A stretch of 64,000 nucleotides of DNA from Planctomyces sp. (GCA_016795105.1 JAEUIH010000012.1:111337-175336), one strand, 5' to 3'. Counted from the stretch's first letter, positions 1-11,300 are shown. Numbers and translations are program-made. Notes: a model not told the origin generated them from the letters alone.

Positions 1-837
<837 letters not shown>

Positions 838-1459
838 CGCTCTGCTCCTCGTAAAAAGCCATGGACAAACTCGCCACTCAACGATTTATGCATCGTGTAG
901 AACGACAGCACACAATGGAATAACGCAGGAAACGAAGGCTCGGCCGGTTCTTCTGTGAAAACCGAACATGGAAACTCGATCAACACTCGCCAATCAATCA
1001 GGCATGAAAAATCAGGCGTGAATCAACGAACTCAGATGAATTTATCGAACGAGAAATGTCCGACAAAATTCATGGGCAGCAGGCATCCGGGAATCAGGCT
1101 CAAAATCATTGACCCTGTCCGCTTAGTTTTCTTGAGTACCTGCTCGAATGTACCCATTGAACAGAATCCTGTCGATAACACCATTCGCGTTTTCCGGAAA
1201 TTTGTGATGATGAGCGACCGAACATACTTACGAAAAGGGACTTCCTCCCCTTGGAATTAATAGAACCCCTACTACTTAAGTAAATTAGTAAATCATACTT
1301 AACTGACTGCCTGCGAAATTCAAATCGCAGCATTTCGAAATGAATCGTATCGAGTATTCAAACGGCATTGAGTATCCTGCCTGAAGTCTTCCCGGATTCC
1401 GTCTGCTCCAAAAATCACCATCTCACACTGACCACATCCATACGAGGGAGTCGACCACC
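838..1459. other. Intergenic spacer between divergent genes
   Basis: About 620 bases separate the divergent DUF1559 and SUMF1-like genes. Open frames here are short, lack ribosome sites and show no recognisable protein. A locally A+T-rich patch around 1260-1310 could hold promoter elements, but no convincing -35/-10 pair was identified. No repeat or RNA gene seen. Confidence 0.5.
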
Positions 1460-2404
1460 ATGCTTCTTGATGCACAGCAACGAAACACTTTCCTGTACGT
1501 CGCGTGTTGCCTGGCGACCTGTCTCTCGGGCTGCTCCTCGGATTCAGCTGTTGATCCATCTCAGGCCACTACAACGGAAGTGACACCAACTGAACCGGTC
1601 TCCTTCGAATCCATTCCACTCAGCAAAGATTCGTCCTATGAGTCTCCGCCAATCCCCGCAGGCACAGAAGCAGGTGAAGTCCGAGAATTCACTGCTCTAA
1701 AAATCCGTTTCTGCTGGTGCCCGAGCGGCACATTCCTGATGGGAAGTCCACCGGATGCACTCGGCAGCGAACGGAATGAACAACAATTCGAAGTCACGCT
1801 CTCCAAAGGATTCTGGATCCAGCAAACAGAATTGACCCAGGCCCAGTATCAGGCGTTGATGGGCGTCAATCCTTCACACTTCCGCGGAGATTCCAATCCT
1901 GTGGAAAGCCTGACTCACATGGATGCCAGAGAATTCTGTAAACGACTCTCTCAACTGCCCCCGGAACAAAAGTCCGGAAACCTGTACCGACTTCCAACCG
2001 AAGCCGAGTGGGAATATGCCTGCCGATCTGGTTCAACCACATCGTTCTGCTTCGGCGACGATGAGTCTCTGCTGGCAGAATATGGCTGGTTCAACGGAAA
2101 TGCCGCCAGAACGACTCATCCCGTCGGTACCAGGAAGCCCAACGCGTGGAATCTCTATGATATGCATGGAAATGTGGCTGAATGGTGCAACGACGGGTAC
2201 GCCGAATATCCAACAACTCCTCAAACGGATCCGATCGGTGCCGATGTCAGTGACCAGATTGTTGTTCGCGGAGGCGGTTGGTTCTTTGTTCCTCAGAATT
2301 CAAGATCAGCACATCGAGACGCCTACCCAGAAGGCGCCCGCTACGTTGGTCTCGGCGCCAGACTTGTCGCTCAGCCCACCATGCTGAGCCCCGAAACGCC
2401 ATAA
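1460..2404 (+). CDS. SUMF1/formylglycine-generating-enzyme-fold lipoprotein
   Basis: A 314-residue protein. Residues 1-25 form a lipoprotein signal ending in L-S-G-C (lipid-modified Cys25), so it is predicted to be membrane anchored outside the cytoplasm. After a Ser/Thr/Pro linker, residues about 80-305 carry the FGE-sulfatase (SUMF1) fold: GTFLMGSP, TELTQAQYQALMG, YRLPTEAEWEYACR, NLYDMHGNVAEWC and VVRGGGWF. True formylglycine-generating enzymes end in a cysteine-bearing segment and a GFR motif. Here the equivalent stretch (SAHRDAYPEGARYVGLGARL) has no cysteine and GAR instead of GFR, so oxidase activity is unlikely. Such non-catalytic paralogs are abundant in planctomycetes with mostly unknown roles. 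The start is accepted because it gives a complete lipoprotein signal; the ribosome site is weak. Confidence 0.85.
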   Translation: MLLDAQQRNTFLYVACCLATCLSGCSSDSAVDPSQATTTEVTPTEPVSFESIPLSKDSSYESPPIPAGTEAGEVREFTALKIRFCWCPSGTFLMGSPPDALGSERNEQQFEVTLSKGFWIQQTELTQAQYQALMGVNPSHFRGDSNPVESLTHMDAREFCKRLSQLPPEQKSGNLYRLPTEAEWEYACRSGSTTSFCFGDDESLLAEYGWFNGNAARTTHPVGTRKPNAWNLYDMHGNVAEWCNDGYAEYPTTPQTDPIGADVSDQIVVRGGGWFFVPQNSRSAHRDAYPEGARYVGLGARLVAQPTMLSPETP

Positions 2405-2672
2405 ATCCTGCCGGAACGCTTTGTCTGACGACGATCTGCCTCAACACAAGGACGCTGGACGGACGTCAGTCCCAACAGCAGTCCGGCATTTGCACAAACC
2501 GGCGTATATCCTGTAATCTGGTCGCTGGCGCGATGTCACCTTTGCTGAGCGGACGTTGCTTTACATCTGTCTTATCTCCCACCTGCAATCGAAGTCCCCA
2601 GTGTCAGATCGCCTCCACATTCAAGAGAACACCACTCAGCATAATGCCCATCCTGCAATTCAGAGTTCAAAC

Positions 2673-3953
2673 ATGGATCATGGTATTCACTTTCGAATCC
2701 TGACTCCCAGAGGTCGCGGTGCTGTGGCAGTCATTGAACTTACGGCTCCCGTGATGTCGATTCTGATATCTCAACTGGAACGCTTCTTCGTCTCATCCAG
2801 CTCTGCAGGACTGACAGATGCTCCGGGAGGCCGAATTGTCTATGGGCGATGGGGCGCCGAAGATGTGGTGATTGTAAAATGCGATCAACGTCATTCCCTG
2901 AAGCTGGTGGACGTCGCTATGGTTCCCCACCACTCGACAGCAGATCTGCCAGCCGTTGCGGAGATTCACTGTCACGGAGGCGTCGCTGCGGTTGACTCGA
3001 TCATCCGCGATCTTCGCAGTCTGCCCGCAACTCCCTGGCAGGAAGGCCTCTCAAAACGCTCAGTAACAGAACAACTGAATGAAGCACTGATCAGAACACT
3101 GACACGCCAAACTGCCACGTGGATCCTCCGACAGTCCGATGGAAGACTTGATCGGGCACTGAACCGTATTCTGCTCCTGTGTCGGTCTCCTGAAGAACCA
3201 GGAAACATCTCGTCTGCGATCAGGCACGTTGAAGAACTACTCCGCTGGAGGTCGCTTGCAATTCATTTGACTGAACCGTTCCGTGTACTCGTTGCAGGAC
3301 CGCCGAATGTGGGAAAGTCGAGCCTTGTCAACAGGCTTGTCGGATATGACCGATCGATTGTATACGACATGCCAGGCACTACTCGCGATCTCGTTGAAGC
3401 ACTGACCGTGCTCGACGGATGGCCAGTTCTGTTTGTTGATTCTGCAGGCCTTCGTCAACACTCGAAAGACACAGTTGAAGAGCTCGGGATCAATTCTGTT
3501 CGTTCCGCTGCCTCTGCATGCGATTGCTGTCTGGTGGTGCTCGATTCCACAACTCCATCGTCCGACGCAACAATGACCCCCGTAGACGTTGAAGATGATT
3601 CCGGCGTTGCACTGGCTGCGGTACTGAACGAACTCCCCGTCCAGCTTCCCATCGCAGTACTCCGCAACAAGTCCGACCTGAATCCGACTGCTTCCCGCAC
3701 AATTGCAGAGCCCACAACAGTGCTCGTGGACAAACCGGTCCCAGTGTTTCTGACGTCAGCGAAGACTGGTGAAGGGATTGCACAACTGTCCTCGTGGCTC
3801 ATAACGTCACTCATCCCCGAAACTCCGGATCAGCAACAGGCTCTCCCCGTCGGCAGGCCAATGATTGCATCGCTCGAGCAGCTTGCAGAACTTCTCAGGC
3901 AGTCTGCTCTTGATGTCGGCGTCTATCCATTGCTGAAGACATTTTCATTCTGA
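2673..3953 (+). CDS. MnmE/TrmE-like GTPase lacking the C-terminal cysteine motif
   Basis: A 426-residue protein with MnmE architecture. The N-terminal TrmE-like part has TPRGRGAVAVIEL and EIHCHGG; helices follow, and then a G domain with P-loop GPPNVGKSS (209-217), switch GTTRD (235-239), DSAGLR (256-261), NKSD (332-335) and TSAK (about 361). MnmE normally works with MnmG to modify wobble uridine of tRNAs and ends in a C-x-G-K motif whose cysteine is needed for catalysis. This protein ends LLKTFSF, with no such cysteine. It is therefore probably a divergent paralog, not the housekeeping tRNA enzyme. The start at Met 2673 is chosen because the tRNA-modification-like domain begins immediately after it; an open frame extends upstream to 2556 but looks non-coding. 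No operon partner is obvious. Confidence 0.8.
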   Translation: MDHGIHFRILTPRGRGAVAVIELTAPVMSILISQLERFFVSSSSAGLTDAPGGRIVYGRWGAEDVVIVKCDQRHSLKLVDVAMVPHHSTADLPAVAEIHCHGGVAAVDSIIRDLRSLPATPWQEGLSKRSVTEQLNEALIRTLTRQTATWILRQSDGRLDRALNRILLLCRSPEEPGNISSAIRHVEELLRWRSLAIHLTEPFRVLVAGPPNVGKSSLVNRLVGYDRSIVYDMPGTTRDLVEALTVLDGWPVLFVDSAGLRQHSKDTVEELGINSVRSAASACDCCLVVLDSTTPSSDATMTPVDVEDDSGVALAAVLNELPVQLPIAVLRNKSDLNPTASRTIAEPTTVLVDKPVPVFLTSAKTGEGIAQLSSWLITSLIPETPDQQQALPVGRPMIASLEQLAELLRQSALDVGVYPLLKTFSF

Positions 3954-4182
3954 GCACCAACGACATCGGGACATTCAGTCCACGGATCATGTTGCATTCC
4001 GGCAACAATCGTTGTTGATACGCATCACCGACCGTAAAGCTCCTGAAACAGGGATTCTGAATAACGCCTGCGTTTTGATTCAAAATTCGCAGTGAAGCGT
4101 TGAACCGGTACGGTAGATGCAATGCCAGTGGAATCGGATAGTTGATCAATTGAGTGGACACCTCATTCAGGCGATATCGTTC

Positions 4183-4677
4183 ATGTCAGGAAAACTCTGC
4201 AATTTTTCCACAGCTTTGCGGCTCCTGGGTTTCCTGACCGCGGTTGTATCGAGCAGCCAAATTCCATGCACAGCAGGTATGACGCCTGTACCAGGAAACC
4301 TTCTGAATGCTGCGGGGCTCGACCATTCACTCGATGCAGGTCTCTGGAGATCCGAATTTATGGCACCTCAGGAAGGCGACTCCGAAAGTGCCGATTCAAA
4401 GTCAGAGCCAGGCATCAAACGTCTGCCTCAATTTGATTCTCCGAACACCCGACACAGTATGGCATTGACGATACCAATGGAGTCTCTGGCGAACGGATTA
4501 TCGCCGGAAGCAGACGACGAAGATCCTGCAACTGTCAGCGACTGGGACAATGCAGTGGCGAACCCAGCGACTGGCGGGAAAAAATCTCAGCAGGTCCCAG
4601 GCCCTTCGATCACGTCCTATATTGTAGGTCTTGTTTCAGCCATCGTGATCATTGGCGGACTGGTCTCAGGGAAATAG
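4183..4677 (+). CDS. Hypothetical protein with N-terminal signal and C-terminal membrane helix
   Basis: Not recognised as any family. From Met 4183 the product is 164 residues. It begins with a signal-like segment (ALRLLGFLTAVVSSS) and ends in a single hydrophobic helix (YIVGLVSAIVIIGGLVSGK). Between them lies a polar, acidic, low-complexity stretch rich in Ser, Asp, Glu and Pro. The layout suggests an exported protein held by a C-terminal anchor; alternatively the N-terminal segment is an anchor too. The frame is open from 4117, but the upstream residues do not look like a leader. It ends 30 bases from the convergent esterase gene. Confidence 0.55.
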   Translation: MSGKLCNFSTALRLLGFLTAVVSSSQIPCTAGMTPVPGNLLNAAGLDHSLDAGLWRSEFMAPQEGDSESADSKSEPGIKRLPQFDSPNTRHSMALTIPMESLANGLSPEADDEDPATVSDWDNAVANPATGGKKSQQVPGPSITSYIVGLVSAIVIIGGLVSGK

Positions 4678-4707
4678 TCCCCAAGACCATCACCAAAATT
4701 ACCCGAT

Positions 4708-5952
4708 TCACTGAAAACTGAGATCGAATTCAACAGGATTTGTGCTGTCTCCGACCTCGAGTACAACGCTGTCAGCATCGGAAATCGGCACAGCGGTGTC
4801 GATTGTTGGCTGAGGTGCAACGTCTCCCATATTGACGAGCATGACCTTGTACTTGCCGGGGACCAGCCCCGCAGAGGCTGGAATCCTGAAACTCCCCCGC
4901 ATCACCATACCCCAGCCCACTGGACGATCATCCGATTCAGGTACAAGCGTAATACTGCCCCAGGGCATTTTATTTCCATTCAGAGAAATACTGCCTTTGA
5001 CTTCTACCTGTGGTTTGGAATTCAGGAACCCGTTTTGCCGGAGCCAGATCCCGCAAAGCTCGATCCACTTTGAAAGTGCCGGGTGTCCATTGGCCAATCC
5101 AACACCATGTTGACCATGCTGAAACACATGAAGTTCGGCAGGTACGCCATGTGTCAGGCAGGCTGAAAACATCTGCACACTGTTCTGGGCAGGTACGGCC
5201 GTGTCTTCTGCTGTATGAAAGAAAAAGATCGGGGGTGTCTGTGGAGTGACCTGAGTCTCGTTCGACAGGTTTTCGATCAACTCGGGCGATGGGGATTCGC
5301 CGAGCAGGTTTCGAACAGATCCCTGATGGGTATAGTCCGACTTGAACGTAACAACCGGATAGCCAAGTACGGCAAAATCGGGGCGAGACGATTGACGATC
5401 CACAACGTCCGTGGCCTCAGGCTTTCCACTGTCAAAGTGAGTGGCAGCCGTCGAAGCAAGATGCCCACCCGCTGAAAAACCCATAATCCCGACACGAGCA
5501 GGATCGACCTTCCATGTTTCCGAATTCGCTCGGACCCAACGGATTGCCCGCTGAGCATCTTCGAGCGGGACAGGGTGGCGATATGGACTGAGCCGATATC
5601 TCAACACAATTGCAGTGACCCCAATTGAGTTGAACCAGCGGGCGGGCTGAACACCTTCATGATCGACCGCATGAACGCCATACCCGCCCCCCGGACAGAT
5701 CACTATCGCGGCTCCATTGGCATTTTCGCCAGCCGGATAGACCCAAACTGCCGGCTGATCGGCGGGTGTCTGCCCCATCGCCCCAGGGGCTCCCTCAGGC
5801 CAAAGCAGCACGGGCTCCTGCGATTCTGCATTCGACTCAGCATGCATACTACCGCCAAATGTCACGTTGTGGCTGGCGACGAACGCCATAAATCCGACCA
5901 AAGCGATTCTCCCCAAACGAACTGCCACACTCTGAAACGCTGAACTCGACAT
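4708..5952 (-). CDS. Secreted alpha/beta hydrolase (acetyl-esterase/BD-FAE type) with C-terminal beta domain
   Basis: A 414-residue protein with an N-terminal signal segment (about 1-40). Residues about 45-300 form an alpha/beta hydrolase: oxyanion loop CPGGGY (86-91), nucleophile elbow GFSAGG with Ser160, Asp250 in HTAEDTAVP and His282 in the HGQHGVGL segment. This combination is typical of xylan acetyl-esterases and related carbohydrate esterases that deacetylate plant or algal polysaccharides. Residues about 315-414 form a separate beta-sandwich-like domain (GSISLNGNKMPWGSITLVP ... VPGKYKVMLV) resembling carboxypeptidase regulatory-like domains. The gene is convergent with its left neighbour and stands alone. 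Substrate is inferred only at family level. Confidence 0.85.
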   Translation of the reverse strand: MSSSAFQSVAVRLGRIALVGFMAFVASHNVTFGGSMHAESNAESQEPVLLWPEGAPGAMGQTPADQPAVWVYPAGENANGAAIVICPGGGYGVHAVDHEGVQPARWFNSIGVTAIVLRYRLSPYRHPVPLEDAQRAIRWVRANSETWKVDPARVGIMGFSAGGHLASTAATHFDSGKPEATDVVDRQSSRPDFAVLGYPVVTFKSDYTHQGSVRNLLGESPSPELIENLSNETQVTPQTPPIFFFHTAEDTAVPAQNSVQMFSACLTHGVPAELHVFQHGQHGVGLANGHPALSKWIELCGIWLRQNGFLNSKPQVEVKGSISLNGNKMPWGSITLVPESDDRPVGWGMVMRGSFRIPASAGLVPGKYKVMLVNMGDVAPQPTIDTAVPISDADSVVLEVGDSTNPVEFDLSFQ

Positions 5953-6100
5953 GTTAACTCCTCAATCAAACCCGCGATCCCACAGCACGTGTCCAAACAC
6001 CGCGACAAGTGTGGACGAACCACCCATAAAATCCAATCAATGCCCTCCAATTGTTGCCCGCGTCTCCGACACGCGACTACCCCTGCACGCCTCTTCTAAC

Positions 6101-6495
6101 GCGATTGGTAACCACGAAATACACGAACCAAACGAAAAAGCAAAAAGCGAGTACTGGTGCGGTTCCTTCGCGTGCTTCGTGCTCGTGCTCAGGAATAACG
6201 GTGCTCGTGCTCGTCATCGACAGCGAATGGCACGGGTTTGGTGGTGCCCCTGAGTGTGTAACTGGTGATAGAACGGCGGCCTGAAATGCCGAAGCAAGGG
6301 GAACCGATTACGAGCACCGCTGCGGTTAGCACGAGCACGATGGGACGGAATGATCTTTCAGCCAGAACCGTCGCTATTGTTTCATTCCCGTTATCGGGCG
6401 ATCCTGCATCCCCTGCGATTCATCCGTGTCATCCGCGTAGTCCGTGGTTAAAAAACGACATCCCTGCCTTCGATTCGAATTCAAACAGCCGCTCA
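6101..6495. repeat. Mosaic intergenic repeat region, copy 1
   Basis: This spacer carries modules also found at 29.0-29.5 kb. GATTGGTAACCACGAAA at 6103-6119 matches a module at 29212-29228 and the reverse complement of one near 29490. TCCGTGGTTAAAA followed by CCTTCGATTCGAATT (about 6451-6481) matches 29297-29333. Between them are runs built on CGAGCACGAGC and its complement, plus TTCGCGTGCTTCGTG, which pair imperfectly with the CACGAA repeats. The whole looks like a decayed assembly of dispersed inverted repeats, not a gene. No transposase is present. Confidence 0.6.
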
Positions 6496-6681
6496 ATTCC
6501 CTCGACTGAACTTGGTTGCGGATGAGCGAAGCGAAGCCGCGCTGAGTGATTCAAGGATGCCATCCAAACTCAGGAATACCACGGGCGCAATCCGAATGGA
6601 CTTTCCGTCTGTGGTCAGTTCAACCTGGGACTCAGGTGCAATCTTGAGTAAATCCAGGATGGGACGATCTAAGTACATCAT
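6493..6681 (-). pseudogene. Truncated AbrB/MazE-like antitoxin remnant
   Basis: A 62-residue frame beginning MMYLDRPILDLLKI and continuing ESQVELTTDGKSIRIAPV, which resembles the second half of AbrB/SpoVT-fold (MazE-like) antitoxin domains found in planctomycetes. The first strand with the usual GNS motif is missing, so the DNA-binding fold would be incomplete. No MazF-like toxin follows. The start ATG overlaps the stop of an upstream 78-codon frame in an ATGA arrangement, and AGGA lies just before it. It could be a degenerate antitoxin or a very small intact gene; the match rests on about 35 residues. Confidence 0.35.
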
Positions 6682-6914
6682 TGTCCTTGAACACTCTGAA
6701 GCCAAGGGACTTCCGTTCTCATCGCACGACGGTTGAGACGATCTGGTCCAAATCTGTAATATGGAACAATCACGTGCTGGGTTATGATGCTGTCCCCCGC
6801 TGCGATTTCCCAGCCACAATCAACGCCCGGGGCTTCAGGTCCTTCCAGAACTACCGTACTCGAATCCTCTTCTTCTGCGGAAAACTCGATTTGATCCCTC
6901 AAAATGTTAGCCAC
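6678..6914 (-). CDS. Small hypothetical frame upstream of the MazE-like remnant
   Basis: A 78-codon frame starting with GTG, with GGGAT four bases upstream, and ending in an ATGA overlap with the MazE-like frame. The product is acidic in its first third (IEFSAEEEDSS) and has no family signature I recognise. The only support is the coupling geometry and the weak ribosome site. It may be a chance frame in a decaying region. Confidence 0.2.
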   Translation of the reverse strand: MANILRDQIEFSAEEEDSSTVVLEGPEAPGVDCGWEIAAGDSIITQHVIVPYYRFGPDRLNRRAMRTEVPWLQSVQGQ

Positions 6915-7060
6915 TAAATCCCGTGAAGAACCCTTTGATGAGCAGGATCGTGTTGTTGCAGTCTATGTCTGTCCTGTTTGAACAATACGTTTCCTGATTT
7001 CATGAGCGGGTTGAGGTACTGGTGGAATCACAGGCAGGGGTTCGACACGCGGCGGAGTGG

Positions 7061-7882
7061 CTACCCTCGCGGAGTCGTCGGATCATGGTTGCTGAGATCC
7101 GATCGAGGAGCAGTAAACATGAACAGGGCACTGACGCTGAAGAAGATCAGGTAAAGGACGAACAGGAAAATGGATTGTGGACCTGGAAACATCGCTGTAA
7201 ATGGAAGTAGATCCAACGAGATACTGTCGAAAACGATGCCTTTCAGAAAGATGTCAAAGTCATAGGCGATGAGTCCTGCGATGATCGGGGCGATGAATAG
7301 CCAAACGTAACTGCTAATCGTTAATATCAGACCGCCGATTTGATCAAGTCGAAAGACTGTGCAAACGCTGAGAATACCGCTGAAAACGATCACCGTCATG
7401 AGTACTTCCATGACATGAGGTATCCGGCGATTCCATCGATTAAGCCATTTTCCGTAGTGGGGTGGGAATTTGCTGCTGCCCCAGCCTGGGCGGGTTGAGA
7501 ACGAGTAGCATGCGTCATTGTTGAACTTCTTAAGGAAGGATTCTCTCCTCGGCAGGTATGCCGCTCCCGCAAAGATCGTCGTGGCAATCAGAGTGAGTCC
7601 CAGAACAATTGCGATATGAGTACGCCGATAGAGAAACTTTGACAAGTCCTTATAAAAGAGGACGGGGGTTCCCAAGAGTGCGAGTCTCAATGGAATTGTC
7701 AGGAACATGAACACTCGCTGTTCAGAGAAACACCATGCAGTCCAAAGACCGATCGAAGCAATCGAAAGAAGCAGGCCAACATATACAGAAATCGGCAGAC
7801 GACCTCGCAAAGATTTGAATGTTATTTGGTCCAGCGAATTCGATGGTTCGTAGGGGTTGGTGCTAGTTGTCGGCAAGTTCAT
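7061..7882 (-). CDS. Multi-pass membrane protein of unknown function
   Basis: The start at 7882 is chosen because GGAGAGG lies six bases before this ATG and because the product then begins MNLPTTSTNPYEPSNS. The short polar start with an NPYE motif is common in planctomycete membrane proteins. The frame itself is open further upstream, to 8260, overlapping the next gene's leader. The 273-residue product has about six hydrophobic helices (for example YVGLLLSIASIGLWTAW, IAIVLGLTLIATTIF, LLPFTAMF and FLFVLYLIFF) with short loops. No catalytic or transport motif was recognised. It is transcribed divergently from the giant gene. Confidence 0.65.
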   Translation of the reverse strand: MNLPTTSTNPYEPSNSLDQITFKSLRGRLPISVYVGLLLSIASIGLWTAWCFSEQRVFMFLTIPLRLALLGTPVLFYKDLSKFLYRRTHIAIVLGLTLIATTIFAGAAYLPRRESFLKKFNNDACYSFSTRPGWGSSKFPPHYGKWLNRWNRRIPHVMEVLMTVIVFSGILSVCTVFRLDQIGGLILTISSYVWLFIAPIIAGLIAYDFDIFLKGIVFDSISLDLLPFTAMFPGPQSIFLFVLYLIFFSVSALFMFTAPRSDLSNHDPTTPRG

Positions 7883-8323
7883 GTTTAGCCTCTCCAGAAG
7901 CGATGCACGATCTGACTCAAGGTCATACACGGTTATCATAATGCTGGTGAACACGACCAGAACTTTGTCGGTCAGATTGTGTTGTTCTGTAAAGCAGATG
8001 CAATACGCCGAGAGACTTATTTGTTTCCGGTCTCCAGCGCAGGTCGATGGCATGCAGGATTTCGTCGCAGTCAGTGACCGACTTGCAAATATCTGGGAGA
8101 GATTTATAGGGCTTGGATGTGCATTGTTCGGGACGACGTACATCGTTCGGATCGATTCCTCCCTCCAGGACCATTGCCTGATCTCCATCAGTTTTGCCCA
8201 GATCAGGGCCTGTGACGAAATTTTCTGAAAGATTTCTGTCCGGACCGGCAATTGAATCACGTTCGTCCTGTCGAGGCCCTCGGGAGTGACCTGAACAATT
8301 TCAATTTTGCCGGAAGTATGGCT

Positions 8324-11300
8324 ATGCGGCTCCGATCATGGATTCAGACGATGAGTACCCGTTTGCAACAGAGCTCCATCAACAGGAATCGTCGCCGTAA
8401 GACCAAAAGAGGCGAACAAACCTTACTGGCGGCTTCGGAATTTCTTGAAGACCGAATGTTGCTGGCAGCGTTCTCATGGAACACAGACTCCGACGGGGCT
8501 TGGGAGAATCCTGCCAACTGGACCGGTGGCACAGGAATTCCGGGCAGCACCGACACGGTGATCATTGATCGTGGTGCAGCAAATCCAACGATTACGGTTT
8601 CATCCAATGTAACCGTGACCAGTCTGGTGACCACCGAAAACATCGTTCTCGCCTCTGGAAGACTGGCAGCAACCACATCGATTCAGATTAATGGCGGTGA
8701 ATTGAGATGGGACGCAGGCACGCTCCAGGCCAACAACACAACCGGGATTACACTCAGCGCTGGTGCGTCCATTGAACTTGCCGGCAGCAGCGCCAAGACG
8801 CTCACCGGAGTTCTGCACAACTCCGGAACAGTCACAGTCACGGGTACCGGCACGATGAGCGGCGGTCGCGTGGAGAACGAAACCTCGGGCGTCTGGGATT
8901 TTCAGGCAGACGCAGGTTTCGGAGCTGTCTCTCCCACCACTTTCAACAATCGCGGAACGCTCCGCAAGTCTGCGGGAACGGGGCAATCGCTTCTGGGAGC
9001 ATCCTCAGCCAGTCGAATTAATCATCTCGGCGGCACGGTCGAAGTGGAGTCCGGAACTCTGACCCTGGCACCTGCCGGAACCGGAATCAACTCCAGTCCA
9101 AGCACCGGAGCCACCTTTATTGTCGACAGCGGCGCCACACTCAGACTCAACAATGGCACGGGGACACTCTTCTACTCGGGAACCTACACGGGCACCGGAG
9201 ATGGACGCATTGAGCTTTCCGGAGGAACTCTGGATGCTCGGAGTACCGGCGGAGTGACGCTCAACTTTCAGCCCGGTCTGTTTCATTGGACCGGGGGCAC
9301 GCTGTTCACGGCGGGAGTCACTGGCGATTCCCTGACAAATCTCGGGCATATGTCGTGGTCCGGCAATGGTTCTCGCTCCCTGCAGGGCCAGTCGTTTCGA
9401 AACCTCGGCACAGTTGTTCAGACGGAAAGCGGGCAGAGCCTGTTCAATTCAACAGGTCTTGGAACGTACTTCCACAACGAACCAGGCGCCGTCTTCGTGC
9501 ACCAGGGAACCGGCAGTCTGGTGGGCGGAACAATGTTCAATAACAGTGTCGTTCGCAAGTCAGGCGGCGATGCGGAGTTCAACACGAAGCTCAACATGCT
9601 TGCAGGCAGCCGACTCGAGGCGACATCCGGAAGATTTCTGCTTTCACGAGGCGGCGACATCAGCAGTAGTACGTTTCACGTCACGGGCAACGCGATCGTT
9701 GAGTTGAATCGAGCCGCAGGGACTCCGGACTTCCGCTTACTCGATGGAACAACGCTCACCGGCGACGGAAATGGTCGAGTGGAACTATCCGGCGGACGGC
9801 TTGATTCTGCTGGCAACAACGGTCGGCTCAACTTCGCTGATGGGCTGTTTCACTGGACGGGCGGAGACCTGGTTCGGGAAGTTACAAATGTCGGACAGAT
9901 GCAGGTCTCCGGAACCGGCCAGAAGACCATTCTCAACAAACTCACGAATCAGGGATCCATCATTCAGTCGACAGGGTCTTCAATCGAAGTTCGCTCTCTC
10001 GGCATCCTGAATAACGTGGGTGCAGTGTTTGAGATGCAGGGTGACGCCATTCTCACTGGCCCGGCAGTTACCGGAGGGAGAATGAGCAACGCCGGGACAC
10101 TTCGTAAGACAGGAGCTGGTGTCGCAAGCATTCGGAATAACGGGATTTCGCTGAGCCATCAGGGCGGGCGGGTAGAAGTGCTTCAGGGCGATCTCGTAGC
10201 CCGGCATTCAACAAGCGCCGGTTCCACAGGTGGACATTTTGTTGTCGCTGCCGGAAGTGAATTTGAGATCGCTGAACAGTTTGAAGCGACTGGTCGATTC
10301 ACTGGCGAGGGATCCGGACTGATCAAAGCCACCGGTCATATACGCGGAACTGACAGGTCCCTGACATTCGATTTTCCGGAAGGGCTCTTTCAGCTTTCTA
10401 CGACGGGTCCGTTCAGCAGTGCAGGCACGATCAACAACGTGGGCTTCCTGACGATGCACAACCTGACAGAACCCATTCTGATAGGGGCAACGCTGATCAA
10501 TCGGGGAACAATCGCCCAGACAGCCGGCACCAACGTAAGATTGGGCAATTTTTCGAACACCCTGAACTATGGTACATGGGAAATCGAGGGTGACAACACG
10601 ATAGAGCTCGTTCAGTTCGATGGTCTCGCTGCCGACCTGACGAATTTCGGAACGATTCGCAAAACCAACGCTGGTACGACCGAGTTAGTCGTGAGCGGTG
10701 GTTCCCAGGAGATGTTCAGCAATGTGGGAACGGTTGATGTAACAGATGGCGGCACGTTCGAGATCGCGGCTGAATCACTTCAGCAATACAACGAAATCAC
10801 CAGCTCATTGCTTGGCGGTACGTGGCGAGTCGGGCCTGGCTCTGAACTCAGACTGCTGGGGGATACGGGCGATCCGGTACAGATTATTCGCAGTGACGCC
10901 AACATCATTCTGGATGGGCCTGGTTCAACGTTCAGTTCTATCGACCGCTTCTGGCAGAACGGAGGTCATCTTGAACTTCGCAACGGTCGGGACTTTAACA
11001 CGACCGGGAACCTTGGCGGTAATCAGTTAGTTAACGGGATCAATGTTGATCGAGTTCAGCTGGCAGATACGCAGTTGACCTTTTCGAACCGAATGGTTGG
11101 AATCGCAGTCGACCCGGCAACGGGCGATACGTTTACGCATAACCGCAACGAACAATTAAACGGGACACACATCTTTCGTCGATTCTCGAGAGACGGCGCG
11201 TTCCTCGGGACGATTCCGCAACCGGGAGGCGCCATAGGTACATCTGGCCTGGACGTGATCACTCAGTCGTTCAACGTTGGCGGTACGATTGTCCCGGCCG

